From Halomonas daqiaonensis (GTDB lineage: Bacteria; Pseudomonadota; Gammaproteobacteria; Pseudomonadales; Halomonadaceae), in assembly GCF_900109725.1 (NCBI RefSeq), contig NZ_FOBC01000013.1, forward strand, positions 1 to 64,000: a DNA stretch of 64,000 nt, written 5' to 3'. The notes beneath the pieces were generated by a model. It searched no databases. It worked only from the letters and a program-made list of their open reading frames with translations, and was not told the DNA's origin. A program made the translations under genes and the position numbers. Below, in pieces: positions 39,743 to 50,913 of this stretch (position 1 is the stretch's first letter; each line of letters opens with the position of its first letter).

Positions 39743-40047
39743 GCGGCATTCCCATGGAGCACGGCCTGGTGCTGGCCACCATCCTGTTCGTGCTGGGCGT
39801 CGCCGGCCTGATCTGTCGGCGCAACCTGTTGTTCGTGCTGATGAGCCTGGAAATCATGCTCAATGCCGCGGCGCTGGCGTTCATCGTCGCCGGCACCGGC
39901 TGGGGACAGCCCGAGGGGCAGGCGATGTTCCTGCTGGTGATCACCCTGGCGGCGGCCGAAGCCAGTATCGCCCTGGCCCTGCTGATTCAGCTCCATCACC
40001 GTTTCAAGACGCTGGACGTGGATGCTGCCAGCCGCATGCACGGATGA
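39739..40047 (+). CDS. nuoK: NADH-quinone oxidoreductase subunit K
   Basis: This 102-residue subunit has three spans. [17 protein letters not shown] is followed by [18 protein letters not shown] with the buried Glu of the proton channel, then [15 protein letters not shown] with the second Glu. It is coupled to nuoJ by ATGA. Confidence 0.97.
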   Translation: MSGIPMEHGLVLATILFVLGVAGLICRRNLLFVLMSLEIMLNAAALAFIVAGTGWGQPEGQAMFLLVITLAAAEASIALALLIQLHHRFKTLDVDAASRMHG

Positions 40048-40057
40048 GGAACCGCCG

Positions 40058-41917
40058 ATGTCCTTACTGCCACTGACCTTCCTGCTCCCGCTTGCCGGCA
40101 CGCTGATCCTCGCCCTGTCGCGGGGTCGCCTCGATGCCCGGGCCTGTGCGGCGGTCGGGGTGACCATCGTGGGACTGGCGGCACTGGTCGCGTCCTGGGT
40201 GGGCTGGCGATTCCTGGCCGGAGGCGGGCAGAGCATCGGCATCACGCTATGGACCTGGGTGGCGGTCGGCGACTTCCGGCCCACCATCGGCCTCACCCTG
40301 GACGGCCTGTCGCTGACCATGCTCGGCATCATTACCGGCGTGGGCTTCCTGATTCACCTGTTCGCCGCCTGGTACATGCAGGGCGAGGCCGGGACGAGAC
40401 GCTTCTACGCCTACATGAACCTCTTCGTGGCCAGCATGCTGCTGCTGGTGCTCGGCGACAACCTGATGCTGCTCTTCCTGGGCTGGGAGGGCGTTGGGCT
40501 TTGCAGCTACCTGCTGATCGGCTACTACTATCAGACCGCGGCCAACGGCTGGGCGGCCTTCAAGGCGTTCATCGTCACTCGCGTGGGCGATGTCTTCCTG
40601 GCGATCGGCCTGTTCCTGCTGTTTCGCGAACTGGGCACGCTGGATATCGGCGAGCTCCTGGCGCGTGCACCGCAGGTCTGGCAGGAAGGCGGCTGGCAGC
40701 CCCGGCTGGCGGCGCTGCTGATTCTCGGTGGAGCGCTGGGCAAGTCCGCCCAGCTGCCGCTACACACCTGGCTGGCCGACGCCATGGCGGGCCCCACGCC
40801 GGTCTCGGCCCTGATCCACGCGGCCACCATGGTCACCGCCGGGGTCTACCTGATCGCCCGCTTGCACGGCATCTTCGAGCTGGCCCCGGGGGTGCTCACC
40901 CTAGTCGGGGTTATCGGCGCGTTGACGCTGCTCATGGCCGGATTCGCCGCGCTCGCCCAGACCGAGATCAAGCGCGTCCTGGCCTATTCGACCATGAGCC
41001 AGATCGGCTACATGTTCCTGGCGCTGGGTGTCGGCGCCTACGAGGCGGCGATCTTCCACCTGATGACCCACGCCTTCTTCAAGGCGCTGCTATTCCTCTC
41101 CGCCGGGGCGGTGATCGTCAGCTGTCACCACGAGCAGGACATGCGACGGCTCGGCGGCCTGTGGCGAAAGTTGCCGCTGGCCTATGGAGGTTTCCTGGTC
41201 GGTGGGGCGGCGTTGGCGGCGCTGCCGCTGATCACCGCCGGCTTCTACAGCAAGGACGAGATCCTCTGGGAGGCGTTGGCCGCGGGCCATGGTGGCCTGA
41301 TGCTGGCCGGGCTGGTCGGTGCCTTCCTGACCTCCCTGTATACCGTGCGGCTGATTATCGGCACCTTCCATGGTGAGCCGCAAAGCGACAAGGCCCGTCA
41401 TGCCGAGGCCGGCCGCGGCCCGTTGCATGGCTTGCCGCTTATCGTGCTGGCGGTACTCTCGACCTTTCTCGGCGCCTGGATCCACCCGCCGCTGTCGGGC
41501 GTACTGCCGGCCGGTCCCGGGGCTGAGGCCCATGGGGCGGGACACACCGTGCTGGGTATCCTGGCGGCGATTGTCTCGCTGGGCGGCCTGGCCGTGGCGG
41601 CCTGGCTGTTCCTCGCCCGCCAGCACTGGCTGGCCGAGCGTCTCACCGGCGGCCGGGAGGCGCGCCTGTGGTGGCTCTGGCACAGGGCCTGGGGCTTCGA
41701 CATTGCCTACGACCGGCTGTTCGTGCGGCCCTATCGCGGCCTGGTGCGAGTGCTGCGCAGCGACTTCCTCGACCGACTGCTGCTGCTGGCGGGCTGGCTG
41801 GCGTGGGCGTTGCACCGGGGCTTGAGCGTTACGCAGACCGGCAAGCTGCGGCTCTATGCCGGCACCATGGTGGCCGGCGTGGCACTGGTGCTGTTGGCCC
41901 TGGTGCTGAGGGTATGA
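40058..41917 (+). CDS. nuoL: NADH-quinone oxidoreductase subunit L
   Basis: This 619-residue antiporter-like subunit has about sixteen spans. [17 protein letters not shown] (about 145-161), [30 protein letters not shown] (channel Lys/His helix) and the long C-terminal lateral helix are present. It is the distal proton pump. GAGGA lies before ATG 40058. Seventy-three bases separate it from nuoM. Confidence 0.97.
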   Translation: MSLLPLTFLLPLAGTLILALSRGRLDARACAAVGVTIVGLAALVASWVGWRFLAGGGQSIGITLWTWVAVGDFRPTIGLTLDGLSLTMLGIITGVGFLIHLFAAWYMQGEAGTRRFYAYMNLFVASMLLLVLGDNLMLLFLGWEGVGLCSYLLIGYYYQTAANGWAAFKAFIVTRVGDVFLAIGLFLLFRELGTLDIGELLARAPQVWQEGGWQPRLAALLILGGALGKSAQLPLHTWLADAMAGPTPVSALIHAATMVTAGVYLIARLHGIFELAPGVLTLVGVIGALTLLMAGFAALAQTEIKRVLAYSTMSQIGYMFLALGVGAYEAAIFHLMTHAFFKALLFLSAGAVIVSCHHEQDMRRLGGLWRKLPLAYGGFLVGGAALAALPLITAGFYSKDEILWEALAAGHGGLMLAGLVGAFLTSLYTVRLIIGTFHGEPQSDKARHAEAGRGPLHGLPLIVLAVLSTFLGAWIHPPLSGVLPAGPGAEAHGAGHTVLGILAAIVSLGGLAVAAWLFLARQHWLAERLTGGREARLWWLWHRAWGFDIAYDRLFVRPYRGLVRVLRSDFLDRLLLLAGWLAWALHRGLSVTQTGKLRLYAGTMVAGVALVLLALVLRV

Positions 41918-41990
41918 CGAGGATGACGCTGCAGGCCCCCACCGTCGGGCCAGCAGCGTCGATGTTCCAACGACAGGGAAGGCACCGCCT

Positions 41991-43535
41991 ATGACGCTGC
42001 TCTGGCTGATCCTGATCCCCTTCATCGGGGGCCTCTTGTGCTGGCAGGCAGAACGCTTCGGTGATCTGGCCCCACGCTGGATCGCGCTGGCGACGATGCT
42101 TCTCGAACTTGCGATCACGCTGGGGCTTTGGCTCCACGGGGACTATCACCTGGGCAATGCCGGCATGGCCAGTGAGTCGCTGCGCTGGTCGATGGAATGG
42201 CGCGTGGAATGGATTCCGCGTTTCGGCATTGATGTCCACCTGGCGCTCGATGGCCTGTCCCTGGTCCTGATCGCGCTGACCGGCTTTCTGGGCGTACTGG
42301 CAGTGCTCTGCTCGTGGCACGAGATCGTGCACCGCGTCGGCTTCTTCCATCTCAACCTGCTGTGGATCCTCGGCGGCGTAGTCGGGGTGTTCCTGGCCAT
42401 CGACCTCTTCCTGTTCTTCTTCTTTTGGGAAGCGATGCTCGTGCCGATGTATTTCCTGATCGCGCTCTGGGGGCACAGCGGCTCGCAAGGACGCACCCGC
42501 ATCCGGGCGGCGACCAAGTTCTTCATCTACACCCAGGCCAGCGGGCTGCTGATGCTGGTGTCGATCCTCGGCCTGGTGTTCGCCCACCATGCCCAGACCG
42601 GCGAGTACACCTTCGCCTACGCCACACTGATGCAGACGGAGCTCTCCGAGGGCACGGCGATGTGGCTGATGCTGGGCTTCTTCGTCGCCTTCGCCGTTAA
42701 GCTGCCGGTGGTGCCGATGCATGGCTGGCTGCCCGATGCCCACGCCCAGGCGCCCACCGCGGGCAGCGTCGACCTGGCGGGCATCCTGCTCAAGACCGCG
42801 GCCTACGGCATGCTGCGCTTCGCCCTGCCACTGTTTCCCGAGGCCTCGCAGGCGTTTGCCCCGGTCGCCATGACCCTGGGCCTGATCGGCATCTTCTATG
42901 GGGCGCTGCTGGCCTGCGGCCAGCAGGACATCAAGCGGCTGATCGCCTATACCAGCATCGCCCACATGGGATTCGTGCTGATCGGTATCTACGCCGGCAC
43001 TCAGTTGGCCCTGCAGGGGGTTGTGCTGATGATGGTGGCCCACGCCTTCTCGGCGTCGGGGCTGTTCCTTCTCAGCGGGCAGCTCTATGAGCGGCTGCAC
43101 ACCCGTGACATGCGCGAGATGGGAGGCCTCTGGGCGCGCCTGGGCAGCCTGCCGGGATTCTCGATGTGTTTCGTCGCCGCCTCGCTGGGCATGCCGGGAA
43201 CCGCCAACTTCCTCGGCGAGTTCCTGATCCTGTTCGGCAGCTTCCCGGTGGCACCCTGGGTGGTGGTGATCGCCAGTGTCGGCCTGGTGCTGGCGGCGAT
43301 CTATTCCCTGTTGCTGATGCAGCGGGTGTACTTCGGCCCGCCGCAGGGTGACGGAATCTTCGCCGACCTCGACCACCGTGAATACCTGATGATGCTGACG
43401 CTGCTGGGGTTGGTGCTGCTGTTCGGGCTCTATCCCCAGCCCCTGCTGGATACCACCGGCGCGGCCATGGGCGAGGTGCAGCGCCTGTTCGGCGCCGCTT
43501 CACAGTCGACCACTCTGCAGACGGGGACACCATGA
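41991..43535 (+). CDS. nuoM: NADH-quinone oxidoreductase subunit M
   Basis: This 514-residue antiporter-like subunit has about fourteen spans. FFFWEAMLVPMYFLIALWG with the essential Glu near residue 145, KLPVVPMHGWLPDAHAQAPTAGSVDLAG and YTSIAHMGFVLIGI are diagnostic. GGGAAGG gives a ribosome site. A 23-codon mini-frame (41923-41994) ends across this start codon. It overlaps nuoN by four bases. Confidence 0.97.
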   Translation: MTLLWLILIPFIGGLLCWQAERFGDLAPRWIALATMLLELAITLGLWLHGDYHLGNAGMASESLRWSMEWRVEWIPRFGIDVHLALDGLSLVLIALTGFLGVLAVLCSWHEIVHRVGFFHLNLLWILGGVVGVFLAIDLFLFFFFWEAMLVPMYFLIALWGHSGSQGRTRIRAATKFFIYTQASGLLMLVSILGLVFAHHAQTGEYTFAYATLMQTELSEGTAMWLMLGFFVAFAVKLPVVPMHGWLPDAHAQAPTAGSVDLAGILLKTAAYGMLRFALPLFPEASQAFAPVAMTLGLIGIFYGALLACGQQDIKRLIAYTSIAHMGFVLIGIYAGTQLALQGVVLMMVAHAFSASGLFLLSGQLYERLHTRDMREMGGLWARLGSLPGFSMCFVAASLGMPGTANFLGEFLILFGSFPVAPWVVVIASVGLVLAAIYSLLLMQRVYFGPPQGDGIFADLDHREYLMMLTLLGLVLLFGLYPQPLLDTTGAAMGEVQRLFGAASQSTTLQTGTP

Positions 43536-44995
43536 CGTTGACCGCGACGCACTTGCTGGCGCTTGCCCCGCCGATCCTGGTCTGCGCCACGGCCATCCTG
43601 GTGATGCTGGCGATCGCCTGGCGGCGCCACCACACCGGCATTGCCATCGTCACCGTGGTGGGTCTCAATCTGGCACTGCTCTCGCTGATCGGCGTGTGGC
43701 GCATGGCACCGCTGGCGGCACCGATGCTGGCGATCGACGGCCTGGCGATCTTCGCCGCGGTGCTGATCCTGGTCGCGGCGCTGGCCTGCGCGACCCTGGC
43801 GCATGCCTATCTGGCGCACCACGACGGTCCCCGCGAGGAGTTCTACCTGCTGCTGCTGTGTGCCACGGCCGGCGGCATGGTGCTGTCGGCGAGTACGCAC
43901 ATGGCGACGCTGTTCTTCGGCCTGGAGCTGTTGTCGATACCGCTCTACGGCATGCTGGCGTATGTCTATGGCGAGCGCCGTTCCCTCGAAGCGGGCGTGA
44001 AGTATCTGGTCCTTTCGGCGGCGGCGACCGCTTTCCTGCTGTTCGGCATGGCACTCCTGTACGCCGAGACCGGCCGCCTGGACTTCGCCGGGCTGGCCGC
44101 GCGTCTCGGCGGCGATCTCGGCGCCTGGGGGCTGGCCGGGGCGGCACTGATGCTGATGGGGCTGAGCTTCAAGCTATCGGTGGTGCCGTTTCACATGTGG
44201 ACGCCGGACGTCTACCAAGGGGGGCCGGGGCCGGCGGCCACCTTCCTGGCCACGGCCAGCAAGGTGGCCGTATTCGTCGTGCTGTTGCGACTGGTGATGG
44301 CGGCACCCGCCTTCCAGGATGGCAGGCTGCACGACGTGCTGGCGGTGCTGGCAATTCTCTCCATGCTGGTCGGCAACCTGCTGGCGGTGACCCAGTCGAA
44401 CCTCAAGCGCCTGCTCGGTTATTCGTCGATCGCCCACTTCGGCTACCTGCTCACGGCGCTGGTGATCGGCGACGGCCTGTCGATCGAGGCCTCCGGGGTC
44501 TACCTGGTGACCTACCTGCTCGCCACCCTGGGCGCCTTCGGTGTGGTCACGCTGGTTTCCAGCACCCCTGTCGCCAGCTCCGATGGTGGGGGGGATGCGG
44601 CCAGGCTGCACCACTATCGCGGACTGTTCTGGCGGCGCCCCTACCTGACTGCGGTGCTGACGATCGCCCTGCTGTCGATGGCGGGGATCCCTTTGACGGC
44701 CGGCTTCATCGGCAAGTTCTACATCATTGCCCTGGGCGTCGAGGCCGAGCGCTGGTGGCTGGTCGGTGCGGTGATCCTGGGCAGTGCCATCGGGCTCTAC
44801 TACTACCTGCGGGTGATGGTCACGCTGTTTCTCGCCGAGGCCGGCATGCAACGGCATGACGCGCCCGAGAACTGGGCGAACCAGGCTGGCGGCGTGGTGG
44901 TGCTGGGGGCGGCTGCGCTGGTGATCGTGCTGGGGATCTATCCGGACCCGATGATCACCTGGGTGCGCCATATCGGGATACTGACCGGCGGCTGA
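43532..44995 (+). CDS. nuoN: NADH-quinone oxidoreductase subunit N
   Basis: This 487-residue antiporter-like subunit ends the operon. FFGLELLSIPLYGMLAY with the key Glu near 130, VVPFHMWTPDVYQGGP (about 219-234) and LGYSSIAHFGYLL are present. With A, B, CD and E to M it makes a full 13-gene complex I set on one strand, mostly touching or overlapping. A hairpin follows. Confidence 0.97.
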   Translation: MTLTATHLLALAPPILVCATAILVMLAIAWRRHHTGIAIVTVVGLNLALLSLIGVWRMAPLAAPMLAIDGLAIFAAVLILVAALACATLAHAYLAHHDGPREEFYLLLLCATAGGMVLSASTHMATLFFGLELLSIPLYGMLAYVYGERRSLEAGVKYLVLSAAATAFLLFGMALLYAETGRLDFAGLAARLGGDLGAWGLAGAALMLMGLSFKLSVVPFHMWTPDVYQGGPGPAATFLATASKVAVFVVLLRLVMAAPAFQDGRLHDVLAVLAILSMLVGNLLAVTQSNLKRLLGYSSIAHFGYLLTALVIGDGLSIEASGVYLVTYLLATLGAFGVVTLVSSTPVASSDGGGDAARLHHYRGLFWRRPYLTAVLTIALLSMAGIPLTAGFIGKFYIIALGVEAERWWLVGAVILGSAIGLYYYLRVMVTLFLAEAGMQRHDAPENWANQAGGVVVLGAAALVIVLGIYPDPMITWVRHIGILTGG

Positions 44996-45030
44996 GAAGC
45001 CGGGAACGTCAGCGAGATGCGGGTGGGAAA

Positions 45031-45057
45031 CGCCACCGGGCACCAGGCCCGGTGGCG
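45031..45057. terminator. Bidirectional terminator between nuoN and takP
   Basis: An 11-base perfect stem, CGCCACCGGGC (45031-45041) with GCCCGGTGGCG (45047-45057), surrounds ACCAG. It lies between converging genes; TTT follows it on the minus strand. Confidence 0.7.
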
Positions 45058-45066
45058 GTCAGGCAG

Positions 45067-46176
<1,110 letters not shown>

Positions 46177-46294
46177 GTGCTTTCCCTCAGGGTATTGTGG
46201 GTGTTGTCGTGGAAAGCCCTCTTGGGGGCTGGCGAGTGTCCGGTAGCCCTTGTGGGGCACCGGATGTGACCGAATACGGCATTCTAAGGTGCCA

Positions 46295-46312
46295 CCGGCC
46301 TGCAAAGGCCGG
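46295..46312 (-). promoter_or_regulatory. Hairpin in the DctM-DctP gap
   Basis: CCGGCC (46295-46300) pairs with GGCCGG (46307-46312) around TGCAAA, in the 166-base gap between the large permease and the binding protein. There is no T-tract. It may stabilise mRNA ends or mark separate expression of the binding protein. Confidence 0.35.
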
Positions 46313-46342
46313 CAGCGGCAGCCCTAATGTCATATCGGCCGG

Positions 46343-47746
46343 TCAGAACTGATCCGGCAGCCAGGTGGCCAGTTCCGGGAACCAGGCCAGGGCCAGCAGC
46401 ATGCAAAGCTGCAATATGATAAAGGGTATCACCCCCTTGTAGATGGCCGAGGTGGGCACCGACTCAGGGGCCACGCCGCGTAGATAGAAGAGCGCGAAGC
46501 CGAAGGGCGGTGTCAGGAAGGAGGTTTGCAGGTTGATGGCAATCATGATGCCCAGCCAGACGGGGTCTACCCCCATCGCCAGCAGGATCGGCCCGACGAT
46601 CGGCACCACCACGAAGGTGATCTCGATGAAGTCGAGGATGAAGCCGAGCAGGAAGATCACCAGCATCACGATGATCGTCGCCCCCACCACGCCGCCGGGC
46701 ATGTTCTCGAACAGGCCGGTAACCAGTTCCTCGCCGCCATAGGCGCGGAATACAAGCGAGAAGAGTGCGGCGCCGATCAGGATCATGAACACCATGGTGG
46801 TGACGTGGGTCGTCGAGCGCAGCACTTCCTTGAGGGTCTGGAGGTCCAGGCGCCGATAGACCAGGGCCAGGATCAGTGCACCGAAGGCACCGACGCTCGC
46901 TGCCTCGGTGGGGGTAGCGAAGCCGCCGAGTATCGAGCCCAGCACGGCAATGATCAGCACGATGGGCGGTACCAGCCCCTTGATAAGCAGCCAGCCCAGG
47001 CCGCCTTCGTGGCCGAGTTCGGCCATCAGTTCCTTGCGGTCGGCCGGCGGTGCGGATTGCGGCCTTAGCCAGGCGACCACCGAGACATAGACGATATAGA
47101 GCACCACCAGAACCAGCCCCGGGACCAGGGCGCCCATGAACAGGTCGCCCACCGAGACTGTCTTGGGGCTGAAGATACCCATGGAGAGCTGGGCCTGCTG
47201 ATAGGCGGAGGAGAGCACGTCACCGAGCAGCACCAGGGCGATGGAGGGCGGGATGATCTGACCCAGGGTGCCGGTAGCGCAGATGGTGCCGGTGGCCAGC
47301 GGCATGCTGTAGCCGCGCTTGAGCATGGTCGGCAGCGACATCAGGCCCATGGTCACCACAGTAGCGCCGACGATGCCGGTGGAGGCCGCCAGCAGCATTC
47401 CCACCAGGGTCACCGAGATGCCCAGGCCCCCGCGCAGTGAGCCGAACAGCATGGCCATGGCGTCGAGCAGGGTCTCGGCAACCTTGGACTTCTCCAGCAG
47501 CACGCCCATCAGCACGAATAACGGTACCGCCAGCAGGGTCTGGTTGGTCATGATGCCGTAGAGGCGGTTGGGGAAGGCACCCAGGTAGCCGCTGTCGAAA
47601 TGGGCATCGACCCCCAGGGCCTCGAGGCCCAGGCCCAGGCCGGCGAAGGCCAGGGCAGTGCCGGCCAGTGACAGGGCAACGGGATAGCCGGCCATCAGTA
47701 CCATGCAGATGACCAGGAAGAGCACCAGGGGCATGAACTCCAGCAT
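46343..47746 (-). CDS. takM: TRAP transporter large permease (DctM family)
   Basis: This 467-residue inner-membrane protein has at least twelve spans. LGQIIPPSIALVLLGDVLSSAYQQAQ and GGFATPTEAASVGAFGALILALV are DctM signatures. It is longer than TeaC (427) because of a loop of about 40 residues (QSAPPADRKELMAELGHEGG), as usual for the TakM/fatty subgroup. ATG 47746 overlaps the stop of the DctQ gene by one base (TAATG). It should import an organic acid with its P and Q partners. Confidence 0.88.
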   Translation of the reverse strand: MLEFMPLVLFLVICMVLMAGYPVALSLAGTALAFAGLGLGLEALGVDAHFDSGYLGAFPNRLYGIMTNQTLLAVPLFVLMGVLLEKSKVAETLLDAMAMLFGSLRGGLGISVTLVGMLLAASTGIVGATVVTMGLMSLPTMLKRGYSMPLATGTICATGTLGQIIPPSIALVLLGDVLSSAYQQAQLSMGIFSPKTVSVGDLFMGALVPGLVLVVLYIVYVSVVAWLRPQSAPPADRKELMAELGHEGGLGWLLIKGLVPPIVLIIAVLGSILGGFATPTEAASVGAFGALILALVYRRLDLQTLKEVLRSTTHVTTMVFMILIGAALFSLVFRAYGGEELVTGLFENMPGGVVGATIIVMLVIFLLGFILDFIEITFVVVPIVGPILLAMGVDPVWLGIMIAINLQTSFLTPPFGFALFYLRGVAPESVPTSAIYKGVIPFIILQLCMLLALAWFPELATWLPDQF

Positions 47747-48309
47747 TACAGGCGCTCCTCGACATGATGGTCGTCGTCGTTTTCGGGGGGGGCCAAGCGC
47801 CCGGTGAGAACCAGAAGGTGGCGGCTTGCCTCCACCAGGGCCTGCAGGACCATCAGGCCGGCGAAGAGCGGGATCAATGTCTTGAGAAGGAAGACGCCGG
47901 GGATGCCGCCGGAGTCGGGCGAGCCCTCGAGGATGCGCCACGAGTTGCTGACATAGCCGGTACTCGACAGGATCACGAAGATCATTACCGGCAGCAGCAG
48001 GAAGAGGGTGCCGCAGAGGTCGACCAACGCCTTCCGCTTTGGCGTCATGACGCGGTAGAAGATATCCACACGCACATGGCCGTCATGCTTGAGGGTCCAG
48101 GCCGCGGCCAGCATGAACACCGTGGCGTGCATGTACATCACCGACTCCTGCATGGGAATGCTGTTGAAGCTTAAGGCGTAGCGCAGCACCACGATCAGGA
48201 ACTGGATGAGCATCATTGCCAGGACAAGCCAGGAGAGGCTCCTGCCGAGCCATTCCGAGGCATGGTCGAGCCAGGCAATGAAGCCCGGCAGCTCGTGGGA
48301 TTGGGCCAT
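47746..48309 (-). CDS. takQ: TRAP transporter small permease (DctQ family)
   Basis: This 187-residue four-span membrane protein has the DctQ pattern VVLRYALSFNSIPMQESVMYMHATVFMLAAAWTLKHDGHVRVDIFYRVM. The tail is rich in Asp/His/Glu (PENDDDHHVEERL). It is first in the takQMP cluster; the upstream EEP gene is on the same strand 116 bases away. Confidence 0.87.
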   Translation of the reverse strand: MAQSHELPGFIAWLDHASEWLGRSLSWLVLAMMLIQFLIVVLRYALSFNSIPMQESVMYMHATVFMLAAAWTLKHDGHVRVDIFYRVMTPKRKALVDLCGTLFLLLPVMIFVILSSTGYVSNSWRILEGSPDSGGIPGVFLLKTLIPLFAGLMVLQALVEASRHLLVLTGRLAPPENDDDHHVEERL

Positions 48310-48425
48310 GGGTATGAGTCTCGCTGTTCGGTCTTCGCGTCTATAGTGGCTTCATGGTGGCACACCGCCGGTCCGGCAACAGCCACTCGAGCCAACGTTG
48401 ACTATACGATGCCGCGCAGTGGCCG

Positions 48426-49265
48426 TCAGCGTTGACGCCGCCGCCCCGCCTCGCCCCGGGTGTTGGCCAGGCAGCTTTCCAGGCAGGCATCGGGCAGTCG
48501 CACGTCCACGGCGATGGGCAGGTGGTCAGAGAAGAGATGGTCGAGCACCCGCACCTCGTCCGCCTGGAGGGACTCCGACAGCAGGATGTGGTCCAGGGCC
48601 CGGCGCGGCTGCCAGGAGGGATAGCTGAGCGGAGGCCTCACCGGATGCAGCGGCAGCGACGCACAGAAGCGCTGGTGTCCGTGGAGCTGTTCGGGGGTGC
48701 AATTGAGGTCGCCCATCACCACCACGTGGCGCAGCGGCTGGATGATCTCGCTGAGGTAGTCGAGCTGTCGCACCCGGCCACGGTGGCTCAGCGCCAGGTG
48801 GGCGACGAACAGATGCAGGGCATCGGGACCCTCGCCGTAGCGGGCATGGATGGCGCCGCGGCCGGGCAGGGTGCCGGGCAGGCGATACTCCTCGATGCGG
48901 GTCGGGGGCAGTCGCGACAGCAAGCCGTTGCTGTGCTGGGCGATGCGGCCCAGGTTGCGGTTGAGCTGCTGGAAGTGGTGGGGAAAGCCGGCATGGCTGG
49001 CCAGATATGCCACCTGGTTGACCTGACTCGAGCGAAAGCTCCCTCCATCGGCCTCCTGGAGGCCGACGATGTCGAAGCGGCCGAGCACCTCGCCGATCAT
49101 GTCCAGACGCCGCAGCCGGTTCGGGTGCGGCAGAAGGTGCTGCCAACTGCGTGTCAGGTAGTGGTGGTAGGCCGAGGTCTGGATGCCCACCTGCAGGTTG
49201 AAGGTGAGCAGCTTCAGGTGGCCGCCCTCGAGCAGCGGCGTCCTTGCCTCGGCCAGATGCGACAT
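48426..49265 (-). CDS. Endonuclease/exonuclease/phosphatase family protein
   Basis: This 279-residue EEP-fold hydrolase has LLTFNLQVG (about 19-27), the metal Glu in GLQEADGG (about 68-75), HLALSHRGR, GDLNCTP (about 185-191), and the final SDHLPIAVDV with the catalytic His. No signal peptide is seen. Substrates of the family include DNA, phospholipids and phosphoinositides. It ends the cytochrome c4-dsbA-EEP row, starting one base after dsbA ends; the same row occurs in pseudomonads as I recall. Confidence 0.88.
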   Translation of the reverse strand: MSHLAEARTPLLEGGHLKLLTFNLQVGIQTSAYHHYLTRSWQHLLPHPNRLRRLDMIGEVLGRFDIVGLQEADGGSFRSSQVNQVAYLASHAGFPHHFQQLNRNLGRIAQHSNGLLSRLPPTRIEEYRLPGTLPGRGAIHARYGEGPDALHLFVAHLALSHRGRVRQLDYLSEIIQPLRHVVVMGDLNCTPEQLHGHQRFCASLPLHPVRPPLSYPSWQPRRALDHILLSESLQADEVRVLDHLFSDHLPIAVDVRLPDACLESCLANTRGEAGRRRQR

Positions 49266-49266
49266 C

Positions 49267-49899
49267 TTAGTCTGCGCGCTCCTCGCGGACCCGCTCGACC
49301 AGGGCGCCGGCCACCTGCGGCATGTTGTCGAGGCTACCGGCCGAGCTCGGCGTGACCAGATAGCGACCGTCGACGATCAGCGCCGGCACGCCCATCAGCT
49401 GCATCTGGCGCATGCGGGCATGGGCCTGGTTCACTTCGCCCTTGACGCCGAAGGAGTTCAGCGCCTCTTGGGCCTCTTCCTCGCTGACGCCATAGTCGCT
49501 GAAGAATTCGGCAATGGCGTCGGGATCTGTCAGGTCTCGCCCCTCCTCGTGGATGGCGTGGAAGAAGTCGTCATGCAGGTCATCGAGAATCCCCAGTTGC
49601 TGGGCCGCGTAGAAGGCGAAAGCGTGGGTGTTCCAGTCGCCGCCCATGGTAGCCGGCATGCGCTGGAAGGCGACATCCTCGGGCTGCTCGGCGACCCAGG
49701 CGTTGAGTGGGCCCTCCAGGTTGTAGCAATGGGGGCAGCCATACCAGAAGGCCTCGGTCACCTCGATGCGCTCGTCCTCGACCTGGGTCTCCACCGGGTT
49801 GTCGAGCACCTGGTAGTGCTCGCCCTCGACGAGAGACTGGGCGGTGGCCAGGCCCGGTAGGGCGAGGCCGGCGAGAACGAACATCAACGGCTTGAGCAT
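49267..49899 (-). CDS. dsbA: Thiol:disulfide interchange protein DsbA
   Basis: This 210-residue periplasmic oxidase has a signal peptide (about 1-20), then the active site CPHC (C55-C58) in EAFWYGCPHCYNLEG and the cis-Pro loop MGVPALIVDGRYLV near 175. It introduces disulfides into exported proteins. No DsbB gene is in the window. It lies between cytochrome c4 and the EEP gene. Confidence 0.95.
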   Translation of the reverse strand: MLKPLMFVLAGLALPGLATAQSLVEGEHYQVLDNPVETQVEDERIEVTEAFWYGCPHCYNLEGPLNAWVAEQPEDVAFQRMPATMGGDWNTHAFAFYAAQQLGILDDLHDDFFHAIHEEGRDLTDPDAIAEFFSDYGVSEEEAQEALNSFGVKGEVNQAHARMRQMQLMGVPALIVDGRYLVTPSSAGSLDNMPQVAGALVERVREERAD

Positions 49900-49989
49900 G
49901 GAATTCTCCTTGAGTGAATCATGATCTGGGTCCCGACGGGCGACACATCGCTGGCTTTGAGTCCCGCCCGAGAGTGGAGTTCCTGTAGA

Positions 49990-50020
49990 CGCCGAGGGCG
50001 GCCAAAGGCCGCCCTCGGCG
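49990..50020 (-). terminator. Hairpin between cytochrome c4 and dsbA
   Basis: A 14-base perfect stem, CGCCGAGGGCGGCC (49990-50003) with GGCCGCCCTCGGCG (50007-50020), has a nominal AAA loop. It is among the most stable structures in the window and lies 28 bases after the cytochrome stop. No T-tract follows, so it may act as an mRNA 3' stabiliser instead. Confidence 0.6.
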
Positions 50021-50048
50021 TGTCAACGCACAGTGCGACGGGACAGCC

Positions 50049-50669
50049 TCAGTGCAGGCCGAGCACGTAGTTGGCCACGGCTTCCATGTCCTCATCGCTC
50101 ATCTTGGAGGCGATGTTGCCCATCATGTTCGCCGGGGAGTTGTTGCGCTCGCCGGAGGCGAAGTCCTGCAGGGTGCTCAAGGTGTACTCGGGGTGCTGGC
50201 CTGAGAGCGCCGGGTAAACGGCGGTACCGATGCCCTCACCGGTGGGTGTGTGGCAGGCGGCGCAGGCGGGGATGCCCTTGGCCATGTCGCCGGCACGGTA
50301 CAACTCGCGGCCGCGCTCGACCAGCGCCTCGTCGTCTTTAGCCTGGCCCAGGGGCGATTCCTGCTGGGCGTAGAACTTGGCCACGTCCCAGGCATCCTGG
50401 TCGGAGTAGTTATCTACCTGGCCGGCCATCTGGGGGACCTGGCGGTTGCCATCACGGATGTCCATGATCTGCTTGGCCAGATAGGAGGCCTGCTGGCCGG
50501 CCAGGTTGGGGAAGGCGCCGGACGGGCTGATGCCCTGCTGGCCGTGGCAGGCGGCACAGCTCTGCGCCTTGTCCCTGCCCGCCGCCGCATCGGCATCCGC
50601 TTGAAGGTCTGCATGGGCCGCGCCGACGGCGCCCACGGTGATTGCCAGGCTTGCCAGTAGCTTTCTCAT
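50049..50669 (-). CDS. Diheme cytochrome c4
   Basis: This 206-residue periplasmic cytochrome has a signal peptide (about 1-20) and two heme sites, SCAACHG (C38, C41, H42) and ACAACHT (C136, C139, H140), in two similar halves, each with a downstream methionine (PQMAGQ, NMMGN). Cytochromes c4 feed electrons to terminal oxidases. It is divergent from engB, as in many gammaproteobacteria. Confidence 0.93.
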   Translation of the reverse strand: MRKLLASLAITVGAVGAAHADLQADADAAAGRDKAQSCAACHGQQGISPSGAFPNLAGQQASYLAKQIMDIRDGNRQVPQMAGQVDNYSDQDAWDVAKFYAQQESPLGQAKDDEALVERGRELYRAGDMAKGIPACAACHTPTGEGIGTAVYPALSGQHPEYTLSTLQDFASGERNNSPANMMGNIASKMSDEDMEAVANYVLGLH

Positions 50670-50782
50670 CGCTTTTCCACTTTCCCGTTACGTTGTTGGC
50701 CGGTACGTCCCCCCGGGTGCCGCCCGATCCTCGAGGCCGGGTGCCCTCTGGCCGGTCGTCGCCGACGCCCTGTGGTCGGTCG

Positions 50783-50809
50783 CTGACGGACGGAGCACGG
50801 TGGTATACT
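50783..50809 (+). promoter_or_regulatory. Candidate sigma-70 promoter of engB
   Basis: TATACT (50804-50809) is preceded by TGG, an extended -10, with CTGACG (50783-50788) as a poor -35 at 15-base spacing. The start of engB is 105 bases downstream. A second AT-rich box, TATTATAAC, lies near 50840. Confidence 0.45.
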
Positions 50810-50913
50810 GGCGCGCCCCGGGTCGCAGACAAAGACACTGTATTATAACGGAACACCCGAGCCGCGGGAATGCAAGCCGTGGTGCCCTTGATCAACGTCA
50901 GGACTTTCCCGCG

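Noticed and set aside
41829-43376. 515-codon minus-strand frame opposite nuoM
   Set aside because: His/Gln/Arg-rich translation typical of antisense frames in GC-rich genes, while the plus strand is unmistakably nuoM.
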